8,371 bases of DNA from Spirochaetota bacterium. Lineage in GTDB: Bacteria > Spirochaetota > UBA4802 > JAFGJZ01. The notes under the pieces are model-generated. The model ran no database searches and was not told the origin of the DNA. It worked only from the letters and a program-made list of their open reading frames with translations. The stretch's first letter is position 1. Each line of letters starts with the position of its first letter. Shown piece by piece: positions 1 through 6,195 of the stretch. Position numbers and translations under genes: made by a program. The stretch is taken from assembly GCA_022704645.1 (NCBI GenBank), contig JAKJGA010000073.1, positions 1 to 8,371 on the forward strand, given 5' to 3'.

Positions 1-1
1 A

Positions 2-526
2 GGCAGTTTATTTATGATAAACTGGGGCATGATTTACAGAGTCGACCGGCTCCCGGCGTATTCAATAGGCGCGGCAATACACTTTCCTCTGTCCGAAAGA
101 CTCGCTATTGAAAGCGGCATATCCCTCTTGAATGCAAAAATCAGCACCGATGAAGAGTTTGAAGGATCAACAGATGTAACGAGCGGCAGTGTGACCTATA
201 CCAATGTCGACATTACATTTAAATATTTCCTTAAGCCTAATTTCTGGATGGGTTTCGGTTTCGCATATGAAACGATGATTGACGGATATTACGTCGATGA
301 AGTCGGAGGCGTTCCTATTCATACTGAACTATCAAGAGACGAAGAACAAAGCCTTCTTGCAATTAAACTTGCTTTTGGACTTTTATCTCCCATTGGAAGA
401 GAAACATACGCCGCACCGTCATTTTTTTTCAGATATAACATCCCCGTAGATCCGAAAATGGAAAAGAAAAACATTTATGTCGGAGTAAATTTCGGACTAG
501 CGATTAAACTCGGCAATGAGAAATAA
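2..526 (+). CDS. Outer-membrane beta-barrel protein, 3' part only
   Basis: The reading frame is open to the left edge of the window, so the gene almost certainly begins outside it. The first ATG in view (position 14) has no convincing ribosome binding site and no signal peptide follows it. The visible 170-odd residues alternate polar and hydrophobic/aromatic residues in strand-sized blocks separated by charged turns (for example a strand near SVTYTNVDITFKYFL, then NFWMGFGFAYE, then APSFFFRYN, then IYVGVNFGLAIKL). This is the pattern of a small outer-membrane beta-barrel of the OmpA/OprF-like or 'outer membrane protein beta-barrel domain' type. The last strand ends a few residues before the C-terminus instead of at a terminal Phe. 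I do not recognise a specific family and cannot assign a ligand or role. It converges on pcrA with 26 bases between the stop codons and no obvious terminator hairpin there. Confidence 0.7.
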   Translation, partial: GSLFMINWGMIYRVDRLPAYSIGAAIHFPLSERLAIESGISLLNAKISTDEEFEGSTDVTSGSVTYTNVDITFKYFLKPNFWMGFGFAYETMIDGYYVDEVGGVPIHTELSRDEEQSLLAIKLAFGLLSPIGRETYAAPSFFFRYNIPVDPKMEKKNIYVGVNFGLAIKLGNEK

Positions 527-552
527 CAGCATTTAAAATACCCGCCCTTTTC

Positions 553-2757
553 CTAAATACGGACAAGAGGCGTGTATTTTTCAATAAAAACCTTCATTCC
601 CGATCCCGGAAAACTTACAGTTAAAGTAGTGTCGTCTCCGCTGTTTTCGATGTTAACAATTTTTCCGTTTCCGTATTTCGGATGTTTTACAAGATCTCCC
701 CGCGAGTATTGAGAACTGAATTTAGCACCTCCGGAAACTCTTTTCGCTGATCCTGAAACCGGAGAATACGATTCAGAATAATCCGAGTAACTGGAACTTC
801 CTGCTGATGTATATCTTGTTCTTTCAAGAAGCTCATTATCTATTTCACTGATAAAACGGGAAGCCTGTCGGTAGACAGTCTGATGGAACTGCCTTCTTAC
901 ATCTGCGCTTATAATATAAAGTCTGTCCATTGCCCTGGTTATTCCGACATATGCAAGACGTCTTTCTTCTTCTATCTGCGCATCACTGTTCAGCGAATTC
1001 GCGTGAGGAAATGTTCCTTCTTCAAGACCTGTTAAAAATACAGTATTAAACTCTAATCCTTTTGCATTATGAATGGTCATCAAAGTTACAGCTTCAGCCT
1101 GTTTGTTTTCAGGATTCTCCTCACTTGTGAGAAGAGATATTTCCTGAAGAAATTCCTCCAGGGAAGGATTATCAGTTCTTTCTTCGTATTCAATTGCGCT
1201 GTTTATGAATTCGTCAATATTCTCCAATCTGTCATGCTCTTTGCCTGTTGAATCGGCTTTGGATGACTCTTCCAAATGCTTGCGGTAAGTAGAAACAGTA
1301 ATTACCTTTTCAACGAAATCAGCCAGAGAAATTTTATCAGGAACCCCGACGTATAGATTGATAAGCGAATTAATTATTTCCTTAAACTGCTTCAAGCCCT
1401 TGTTGACTTTTCCGTCTATATTGATGTCTTTATCAATAATCTCCCATTCGCTCATTTGCTCGGCATAGGCTGTTTCTTTCAGCTTTTCAACAGTACGCGC
1501 GCCTATTCCCCGGGGCGGATTATTTATTATTCTGTCAAGCGACGCGGTATCGCAGGGATTTACAACAAAACGAAGATACGAAACAATATCTTTAATTTCT
1601 TTTCGTTCATAAAATTTTACAGATCCGATAATTCGATAAGGAACAGCTTCATGGCGGAGAGTATCTTCCAGCAATCGCGATTGCGCGTTTGTCCTGTAAA
1701 AAACTGCGAAATTTCCGTATTGAAGATTCTCTTCTCGCTTTAAGCGTCTTATGGTATTAACTACAAATTCAGCTTCACCGTACTCATTATTCGTTTCGCA
1801 ATAAACAGGCATAAAACCTTCTCCGCGAAACGAATTTAGACGCTTGTCTTTTCTTGTTCTATTGTTTTTAACTACAGAATATGCCGCATCAAGAATATAT
1901 GAAGTAGAACGGTAGTTCGTTTCAAGTTTAACAACTTTTGCTTCAGGATAATCTTTTTCAAAGTTGAGAATATTAGAAATATCAGCACCGCGCCATGAAT
2001 ATATTGACTGATCATCATCACCGACAACACATATATTGCGGCTCTTTGCAGCCAGATACTTGGCCATCATATACTGAGCGCGGTTAGTATCCTGATACTC
2101 ATCAATCATAAAATATGACCACTTGTTCTGAAGTGCTTCTATTACTTCGGGAGAATCACGTAAGAGCTTAACTGCGTATATAAGTAAATCATTGAAATCC
2201 AACGCATTCGCCGCGCGCAGTCTTTTATTGTATTCGTCATAGATTTCGGTATAATTAACGGCATATTCTTTCGGCAGAAACGCATAGGGATCAGCGCCCT
2301 CAATAAGCTCTGCCTTATCCTTAACTTCTGAAATTTTGGAAATTACTCTTTTAGCATATTTCTGAACATCTATATTCATCTCTCCGAGAATAGCCTTAAC
2401 GATAGATTCCTGATCTGATGTGTCATAGATTGAGTAATTCGGATGAATACCTATTTGTTCACCGAATCGGCGCAGAATATAAACGCTTGCCGAGTGAAAA
2501 GTCTTAACAAAGACATCATCGCCGCTTCCGCCGATAATGGAGGATATACGCTTTTTCATTTCACCGGCGGCTTTATTCGTGAACGTTACCGCGAATATCT
2601 TATACGGAGGAACACGCTTTTCCCTTATCAAATGAGCAATTCTATGCGTAATAACTTTAGTCTTTCCGCTGCCGGCACCCGCAAAAATTAAAAGCGGTCC
2701 TTCAGTTGCAAGAACAGCTTCCTTCTGACTTTCGTTTAAAGATTCAAGAATGTCCAT
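553..2757 (-). CDS. pcrA: ATP-dependent DNA helicase PcrA/UvrD (superfamily 1A)
   Basis: A 3'-5' DNA helicase used in nucleotide excision repair, clearing of RecA or RNA polymerase, and replication restart. All SF1A motifs are present in a 734-residue protein of normal family length: Walker A GAGSGKT (27-33), motif Ia around TFTNKAAGEMK (58-68), Walker B DEYQD (219-223), motif III GDDDQSIYSWRGAD (246-259), NYRST (281-285), motif V TIHNAKGLEF (561-570) and motif VI RRLAYVGITRA (599-609). A 2B-domain helix-hairpin-helix-like GIGART lies at 417-422. A Ser/Tyr-rich linker (about 650-685) leads to a C-terminal Tudor-like domain (686-734, GDLVKHPKYGNGKI...), which in PcrA/UvrD binds RNA polymerase. 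I place the start at 2757: GGGGAA sits just upstream of this ATG, whereas the in-frame ATG at 2775, six codons earlier, has none. UvrD and PcrA cannot be separated here without phylogeny; pcrA is the better guess from the C-terminal domain. It is divergent from the M23 gene. Confidence 0.96.
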   Translation of the reverse strand: MDILESLNESQKEAVLATEGPLLIFAGAGSGKTKVITHRIAHLIREKRVPPYKIFAVTFTNKAAGEMKKRISSIIGGSGDDVFVKTFHSASVYILRRFGEQIGIHPNYSIYDTSDQESIVKAILGEMNIDVQKYAKRVISKISEVKDKAELIEGADPYAFLPKEYAVNYTEIYDEYNKRLRAANALDFNDLLIYAVKLLRDSPEVIEALQNKWSYFMIDEYQDTNRAQYMMAKYLAAKSRNICVVGDDDQSIYSWRGADISNILNFEKDYPEAKVVKLETNYRSTSYILDAAYSVVKNNRTRKDKRLNSFRGEGFMPVYCETNNEYGEAEFVVNTIRRLKREENLQYGNFAVFYRTNAQSRLLEDTLRHEAVPYRIIGSVKFYERKEIKDIVSYLRFVVNPCDTASLDRIINNPPRGIGARTVEKLKETAYAEQMSEWEIIDKDINIDGKVNKGLKQFKEIINSLINLYVGVPDKISLADFVEKVITVSTYRKHLEESSKADSTGKEHDRLENIDEFINSAIEYEERTDNPSLEEFLQEISLLTSEENPENKQAEAVTLMTIHNAKGLEFNTVFLTGLEEGTFPHANSLNSDAQIEEERRLAYVGITRAMDRLYIISADVRRQFHQTVYRQASRFISEIDNELLERTRYTSAGSSSYSDYSESYSPVSGSAKRVSGGAKFSSQYSRGDLVKHPKYGNGKIVNIENSGDDTTLTVSFPGSGMKVFIEKYTPLVRI

Positions 2758-2760
2758 ATT

Positions 2761-2766
2761 TTCCCC
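2761..2766 (-). promoter_or_regulatory. Ribosome binding site that decides the pcrA start
   Basis: On the minus strand GGGGAA lies three bases before the ATG at 2757. It falls inside the six-codon extension that would result from starting at 2775, and the upstream ATG is preceded only by an A-rich run. This favours the shorter protein. Confidence 0.5.
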
Positions 2767-2793
2767 GTAAATCATTTTTTTTGAGCTTCAGTT

Positions 2794-2843
2794 CAAGTGC
2801 AAGAAAAATTCTCGTACATTCATCCGAAATTTTCTTGCACTTG
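2794..2843. repeat. Perfect 14-bp inverted repeat in the pcrA / M23 divergent intergenic region
   Basis: CAAGTGCAAGAAAA at 2794-2807 and its exact reverse complement TTTTCTTGCACTTG at 2830-2843 are separated by 22 bases, and the match carries on imperfectly into the inner AATT/AAAT bases. The element lies almost midway between the two divergent start codons. Each arm reads CTTGCACTTG outward, so each gene has a TTGCAC (a possible -35-like hexamer, 5 of 6 to TTGACA with a shifted match) at a similar place upstream. It could be a symmetric operator for one regulator, a mirrored pair of promoter elements, or an RNA hairpin in a leader. The sequence alone does not decide. Confidence 0.6.
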
Positions 2844-2867
2844 GCTCCGGAAAATGAATTATTAGTT

Positions 2868-3833
2868 ATGAAAAAATTACTTCTTTGCTTACTATTGCCT
2901 GTTTTCATTTATTCAGGCATCAAATCCCCGTCTGACTACGATCATAGTTCAGTTGAAAAAATAACAGTTGATGACGGAATTATCAGCGCAAATCTTTTTG
3001 CCAGAAAATTTTCACAGGGAGAACTTGCTTATCTTGAATTAATGGCATTCTCGAAAATTTCTAATGTTAAAGCTCAATTCGGTAATTTTGAAACAAATTT
3101 GACTCAGACAAAATGGGGATATCGATGCTTCATTCCGATTTCACCCGATGAAAAAACCGGCAAAAGAGAAATCACAGTCAGTTATAATTTCAAAGACCGC
3201 TTTTCTATTACGCATATTTTTTTTGATGTCGAAGCCAAAAAATATCAAATATTAAAAAGATCACTAGATGTCGGAAATTTTTCTAAAATTGGAGGAAAAC
3301 CGGATCCTGAGCGCGACCAATTCATAAAAGACTGTCTTGCCAAAAAAACAAAGGCCTTCGCCTCAAGAGAAAATGATTTAATCGATTCTAACCTCTCGCA
3401 TCCGCGAGACTCACATTATCTCACTTCAGATTTCTGGGAAAAACGCAGATATCAACGGTATAAAATCGTTAAGAGAAAACGCATCTACGAAAACAGCAAG
3501 GAAAGTATTCACCGGGGTGTTGATCTTCGCGGACCGCAGGGAACTCCTGTTTTCGCGATTGCGAGAGGTAAAGTTGTGTTATCAGGAAAAATGCACTACG
3601 AAGGCAACATGATCATAATAGATCACGGTAATCATTTCTTTACATATTACATGCACATGGATAAACTTCTTGTTGAAGAAGGCGGGATAATTGAAGCCGG
3701 AACACAAATTGGGGAAGTCGGATCTACCGGAATATCAACCGGACCGCATCTTCACGTTTCGGCAATAATAAGGAATATTCAGTTTGATCCTCTCAGCATA
3801 CTTCATCTTCCTATAAGAGATATAAACAAATAA
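2868..3833 (+). CDS. Exported M23 (LytM/lysostaphin-type) zinc metallopeptidase with N-terminal beta domain
   Basis: Predicted to cut peptide cross-links of peptidoglycan in the periplasm. Starting at ATG 2868 gives 321 residues with a clean signal peptide (MKKLLLCLLLPVFIYSG; no lipobox). The frame is open further upstream, but a longer start would run through the intergenic repeat and bury the signal peptide. Residues about 30-120 form a beta-rich domain like the N-terminal domain seen before M23 in several diderm groups, followed by a basic linker (about 185-212). The M23 core has every expected residue: zinc ligands H215 and D219 (HRGVD), H263 (YMHMD), and H294/H296 (GPHLH), so it should be active and not a degenerate activator. 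The usual FGxRR motif before HxGxD is not clear; a KRKR-rich stretch stands there. The ribosome binding site is weak. It is probably co-transcribed with the next gene, 10 bases downstream, suggesting a joint envelope role. Confidence 0.92.
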   Translation: MKKLLLCLLLPVFIYSGIKSPSDYDHSSVEKITVDDGIISANLFARKFSQGELAYLELMAFSKISNVKAQFGNFETNLTQTKWGYRCFIPISPDEKTGKREITVSYNFKDRFSITHIFFDVEAKKYQILKRSLDVGNFSKIGGKPDPERDQFIKDCLAKKTKAFASRENDLIDSNLSHPRDSHYLTSDFWEKRRYQRYKIVKRKRIYENSKESIHRGVDLRGPQGTPVFAIARGKVVLSGKMHYEGNMIIIDHGNHFFTYYMHMDKLLVEEGGIIEAGTQIGEVGSTGISTGPHLHVSAIIRNIQFDPLSILHLPIRDINK

Positions 3834-3834
3834 T

Positions 3835-3840
3835 AAGAGG
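3835..3840 (+). promoter_or_regulatory. Ribosome binding site of the DUF4421-like gene
   Basis: AAGAGG stands three bases before the ATG at 3844 and directly after the M23 stop codon. It supports this start and translation from a shared transcript. Confidence 0.5.
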
Positions 3841-3843
3841 CTT

Positions 3844-4818
3844 ATGAAAAAACTTTTTTTACTCATAATGGGATTATCAATTTTTATTCCGTTATATTCA
3901 GAAGAAGAAACCGATGAAACAGTTAAAAATTTCAACATTAGACTATTTGCAAATTCTCCGATACAAAACATAGAAATGAAAACTATGGCGAATGGAGAGC
4001 AAAAGGGAAAAGAAGTCAGTTATAATGCAAATCCATATGCCAACGCCGGAATAAGCGCCTCTTACAAATGGCTTGGTTTCACATATTCCAGAGCCGCAGG
4101 AAGCCTGAAAGATGAAAAAAAATTCGGGAAAACGAAGGCTAACGACTATCAATTTTACTTATATCAAAAACATTTCGGTGCTGATATTTTTTATCAAAAC
4201 TATTCCGGATACTATCTGGCAAACCCTTCCGACTTCGGTTATAGAGAAGGAGATCCTGAAACTATACGTTCAGACATAAAGGTAAGAAATATAGGAATTA
4301 ATGTCTATTATTCCTTTTCTGACGATTTCTCACTCTCTGAATGTTTCAAACAGATGGAAAATAATTATAAATCTTCAGGTTCACCGCTTGTATCTCTTTC
4401 AGTAAACGAATTTAAGATTTCAGGAGATTCCTCCCTCATTCCCGAATCTGTGCAGGCTGATTACGGAGATTTTGCGGATTATCGCGGAGGTAGATATAAA
4501 AGCATTTCTGCCGGAGGCGGTTATGCTTACCTTAAAACTTATCCGAACAATTTATATGCCTCTGCAGCACTAATGGCAGCTGTCGGATATATGAATTCAA
4601 AAGAAAATATAAATATCCGTGAAGTTCAATCCCATTCACTCGCAATAAATGTCAACCTTAAGCTTTCAGCTGGCTACAGCAGTGAATACCTTTATGCAGG
4701 TCTTACAGCGTTCGGTTTCTTAAATTCGACATCAAAATCGTCAGACAAAGACAGAACATGCACTGATATCAGTTGTATGGGAGGGATGGTTGAGCTATTT
4801 GCCGGAATACGCTTTTAA
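3844..4818 (+). CDS. DUF4421-like outer-membrane beta-barrel protein
   Basis: A 324-residue exported protein with a signal peptide (MKKLFLLIMGLSIFIPLYS, likely cut before EEE) and repeated amphipathic beta strands ending in a terminal Phe (ELFAGIRF), the usual C-terminal signal for outer-membrane barrel insertion. Several blocks look like the DUF4421 family best known from Bacteroidota: SYKWLGFTYS (73-82), a Tyr-rich GADIFYQNYSGYYL (112-125), VRNIGINVYYSFSDDFS (148-163), and a stretch around FKQMENNYKSSGSPLVSLS and DSSLIPE (168-201). The family assignment is from memory of its conserved blocks, not a search. Function is unknown. Cys306 and Cys311 near the end could form a disulfide in a loop. 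It follows the M23 gene by 10 bases with its own AAGAGG, so it is probably the second gene of an envelope operon. No terminator hairpin is evident after it. Confidence 0.75.
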   Translation: MKKLFLLIMGLSIFIPLYSEEETDETVKNFNIRLFANSPIQNIEMKTMANGEQKGKEVSYNANPYANAGISASYKWLGFTYSRAAGSLKDEKKFGKTKANDYQFYLYQKHFGADIFYQNYSGYYLANPSDFGYREGDPETIRSDIKVRNIGINVYYSFSDDFSLSECFKQMENNYKSSGSPLVSLSVNEFKISGDSSLIPESVQADYGDFADYRGGRYKSISAGGGYAYLKTYPNNLYASAALMAAVGYMNSKENINIREVQSHSLAINVNLKLSAGYSSEYLYAGLTAFGFLNSTSKSSDKDRTCTDISCMGGMVELFAGIRF

Positions 4819-4848
4819 ATTTAATTTCAGAGACAAGAAAACGTTTGC

Positions 4849-4876
4849 TTGACACGGCCTGCCTTCTCCATAGTCT
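4849..4876 (+). promoter_or_regulatory. Possible sigma-70-type promoter for the SemiSWEET gene
   Basis: A perfect TTGACA (4849-4854) is followed after 16 bases by TAGTCT (4871-4876), a poor -10 match. The location, in the only sizeable gap (4819-4897) before the SemiSWEET gene, fits, but the leader would be short (under 20 bases) and the -10 box is weak. Confidence 0.35.
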
Positions 4877-4883
4877 GTCCGCG

Positions 4884-4890
4884 AAAGGGG
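4884..4890 (+). promoter_or_regulatory. Ribosome binding site of the SemiSWEET gene
   Basis: AAAGGGG lies seven bases before the ATG at 4898, good spacing for a Shine-Dalgarno element, and it confirms the start. Confidence 0.6.
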
Positions 4891-4897
4891 ATAAATT

Positions 4898-5152
4898 ATG
4901 GAAACTTCTGCGATTATTGGCTATGCTGCGGCTGTTTTATCAACAGTTTCATTTGTTCCTCAGGTTATCAAAACTCTTAAGACAAAGGATACCAGCGGAA
5001 TCTCTCTTTTGATGTATTCCGTATTTACTGCGGGTGTTGCTCTATGGCTTATTTTCGGAATAATGACAGCCAATAAGCCTGTTACAATAGCCAATGTAAT
5101 AGTACTTATACTCGCTTCCATGGTGCTTGCTATGAAGATTAGATACAAATAG
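4898..5152 (+). CDS. SemiSWEET-family sugar transporter (MtN3/PQ-loop type)
   Basis: A small inner-membrane protein of 84 residues with three predicted transmembrane helices (about 4-25, 37-57, 62-80), the single triple-helix bundle of SemiSWEETs, which work as homodimers to let sugars cross the membrane by facilitated diffusion. The diagnostic PQ motif is in helix 1 (FVPQ, P21-Q22), followed by the family-typical basic loop and KDTSGISLLMY block. W50 and N66 are placed, with the 16-residue spacing, like the pocket Trp and Asn known from characterised SemiSWEETs; I infer they contact the sugar. The substrate cannot be told from sequence (glucose or sucrose in studied members). The gene is single, with its own ribosome binding site and terminator, and the terminator's left arm is made from its final codons. 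Confidence 0.9.
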   Translation: METSAIIGYAAAVLSTVSFVPQVIKTLKTKDTSGISLLMYSVFTAGVALWLIFGIMTANKPVTIANVIVLILASMVLAMKIRYK

Positions 5153-5188
5153 AATCCGTCGATTCTATTTGTATCTAATGGTTTTTTT
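5138..5188 (+). terminator. Intrinsic terminator with a perfect 19-bp stem, overlapping the SemiSWEET stop codon
   Basis: The left arm ATTAGATACAAATAGAATC (5138-5156) and right arm GATTCTATTTGTATCTAAT (5161-5179) pair without a mismatch around a CGTC loop, followed by GG and seven T (5182-5188). The left arm holds the last four sense codons and the stop of the SemiSWEET gene. The T run reaches into the stop codon of the convergent FecR gene (5187-5189). On the minus strand no T run follows the hairpin, so it is a classical terminator only for the plus strand. The same fold would still form at the 3' end of FecR read-through RNA. Confidence 0.88.
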
Positions 5189-6194
5189 ACTTAGTACCTT
5201 TAAGAATTTCTTCTACACTTTTTTTATGAGTGCTCAATATCTCTTCTTTAGCCTTTTTGTATGCTTCAAGTACTTTACGTATTTCTTCCAGATTTCTTTC
5301 CTGTTGTTCTTTAACTTTATTTATCTCTTTTTTAAGAAGAGTGAAATCTTTATACGCCTTAATATTTAGTGACTTAATATTTTCTGATACTTCTTCAACG
5401 AGAAGCCCGCTTGCAGCATTGATGTTCATGTCATCTTCGGTGGCATTTTTTGCTTTATCAAGCGAAGACTCATAAGATGCAAATTCTTCTTCCGTTTTTA
5501 TTGTTTTGAGCTGTCCTTCTGTTTTCTTCAGTTCTATCTTATTCTGAGCAGATCTCTCATTCATCTGCTTCAACTGGGCTTTATATCCTTCTGTATATTT
5601 TGAAGGATTTTCATTAAATTCCTGCGATTTGGAATTCATCCATTCTTCAGAAGAAGCATCAGCAGAAGCTGAATCCGGTTTGGAGCCCGGTACGATTTCA
5701 GAAGATTCTTTTCCCGAAATATCGATATCACCGGAAGGATTGGACACGTTAAGCTTTCCTTCAGTCATTTTAACTCTGGTTTCTCCGCTTTCTGCTACAG
5801 TAACTTCAAATTCAGTTCCTCTAACGGCCGCAACAGTTGTCGGAGAATAAACCTTAGAAGGATTTTCTCTCATAATTTTTTTGTATTTAGCCTCAATAGT
5901 ACCCTTTAAAACTGTAATAGCGCTAGTTTGCGGCGATGCCAAAGATATAATTGCTTTAGTCTTCTCTTTGATTTTAATAACATCCCCATTATCAAACTCA
6001 ATGACTAACAGAGACTTTTCCCCTGTTGTCACTATATCCTTATCCTTCAAATCCGCTTCACTGTTTAAAGGCATCGGTTTCTTTGCCCTTTCAATTTTAA
6101 CATCACCCAGCTTCATCTGAAATTTAACGGCAAAAAGATTATGCGCCGCAAAAGTAAAGACTAAAGCCATCAATCCGAAACAAATTTTCTTCAT
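5187..6194 (-). CDS. Exported FecR-domain protein with C-terminal coiled coil
   Basis: A 335-residue protein with a signal peptide (MKKICFGLMALVFTFAAHNLFA; Cys5 is not in a lipobox). Residues about 28-165 form a FecR-type beta domain with the hallmark block VYSPTTVAAVRGTEFEV (115-131) after a 'dGDvi.tg..s...i.f.dG' type region (51-75). A Ser/Asp/Glu-rich linker leads to a Lys/Glu-rich helical half with heptad-like stretches (about 195-250 and 280-333), probably a coiled coil. Classical FecR is a membrane-spanning anti-sigma regulator. This protein has no second membrane segment and no N-terminal cytoplasmic part, so it is more likely a free or associated periplasmic structural or sensory protein. 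It is the third gene of the right-hand cassette, one base after the phosphatase gene, with its AAAGGGGG ribosome binding site inside that gene's end, so translation is probably coupled. No FecI-type sigma factor is nearby in view. Confidence 0.87.
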   Translation of the reverse strand: MKKICFGLMALVFTFAAHNLFAVKFQMKLGDVKIERAKKPMPLNSEADLKDKDIVTTGEKSLLVIEFDNGDVIKIKEKTKAIISLASPQTSAITVLKGTIEAKYKKIMRENPSKVYSPTTVAAVRGTEFEVTVAESGETRVKMTEGKLNVSNPSGDIDISGKESSEIVPGSKPDSASADASSEEWMNSKSQEFNENPSKYTEGYKAQLKQMNERSAQNKIELKKTEGQLKTIKTEEEFASYESSLDKAKNATEDDMNINAASGLLVEEVSENIKSLNIKAYKDFTLLKKEINKVKEQQERNLEEIRKVLEAYKKAKEEILSTHKKSVEEILKGTK

Positions 6195-6195
6195 A

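Noticed and set aside
1456..1743. A 95-codon open frame on the plus strand opposite pcrA
   Set aside because: It is antisense to conserved helicase sequence, with no recognisable motif or start signal, so it is a by-product of codon use in pcrA.
2758..2775. pcrA start at 2775, six codons longer
   Set aside because: No ribosome binding site precedes it, while GGGGAA precedes the ATG at 2757 and that start gives the usual family N-terminus.
2706..2867. A longer M23 protein beginning within pcrA at 2706
   Set aside because: It would overlap the 5' end of pcrA and the inverted repeat and put 54 unlikely residues ahead of a clear signal peptide that begins at 2868.
5138..5188. Fully bidirectional terminator for both convergent genes
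   Set aside because: The minus-strand side of the hairpin is followed by CTTCATAGC and not by a T run, so intrinsic termination is supported only for the plus strand.
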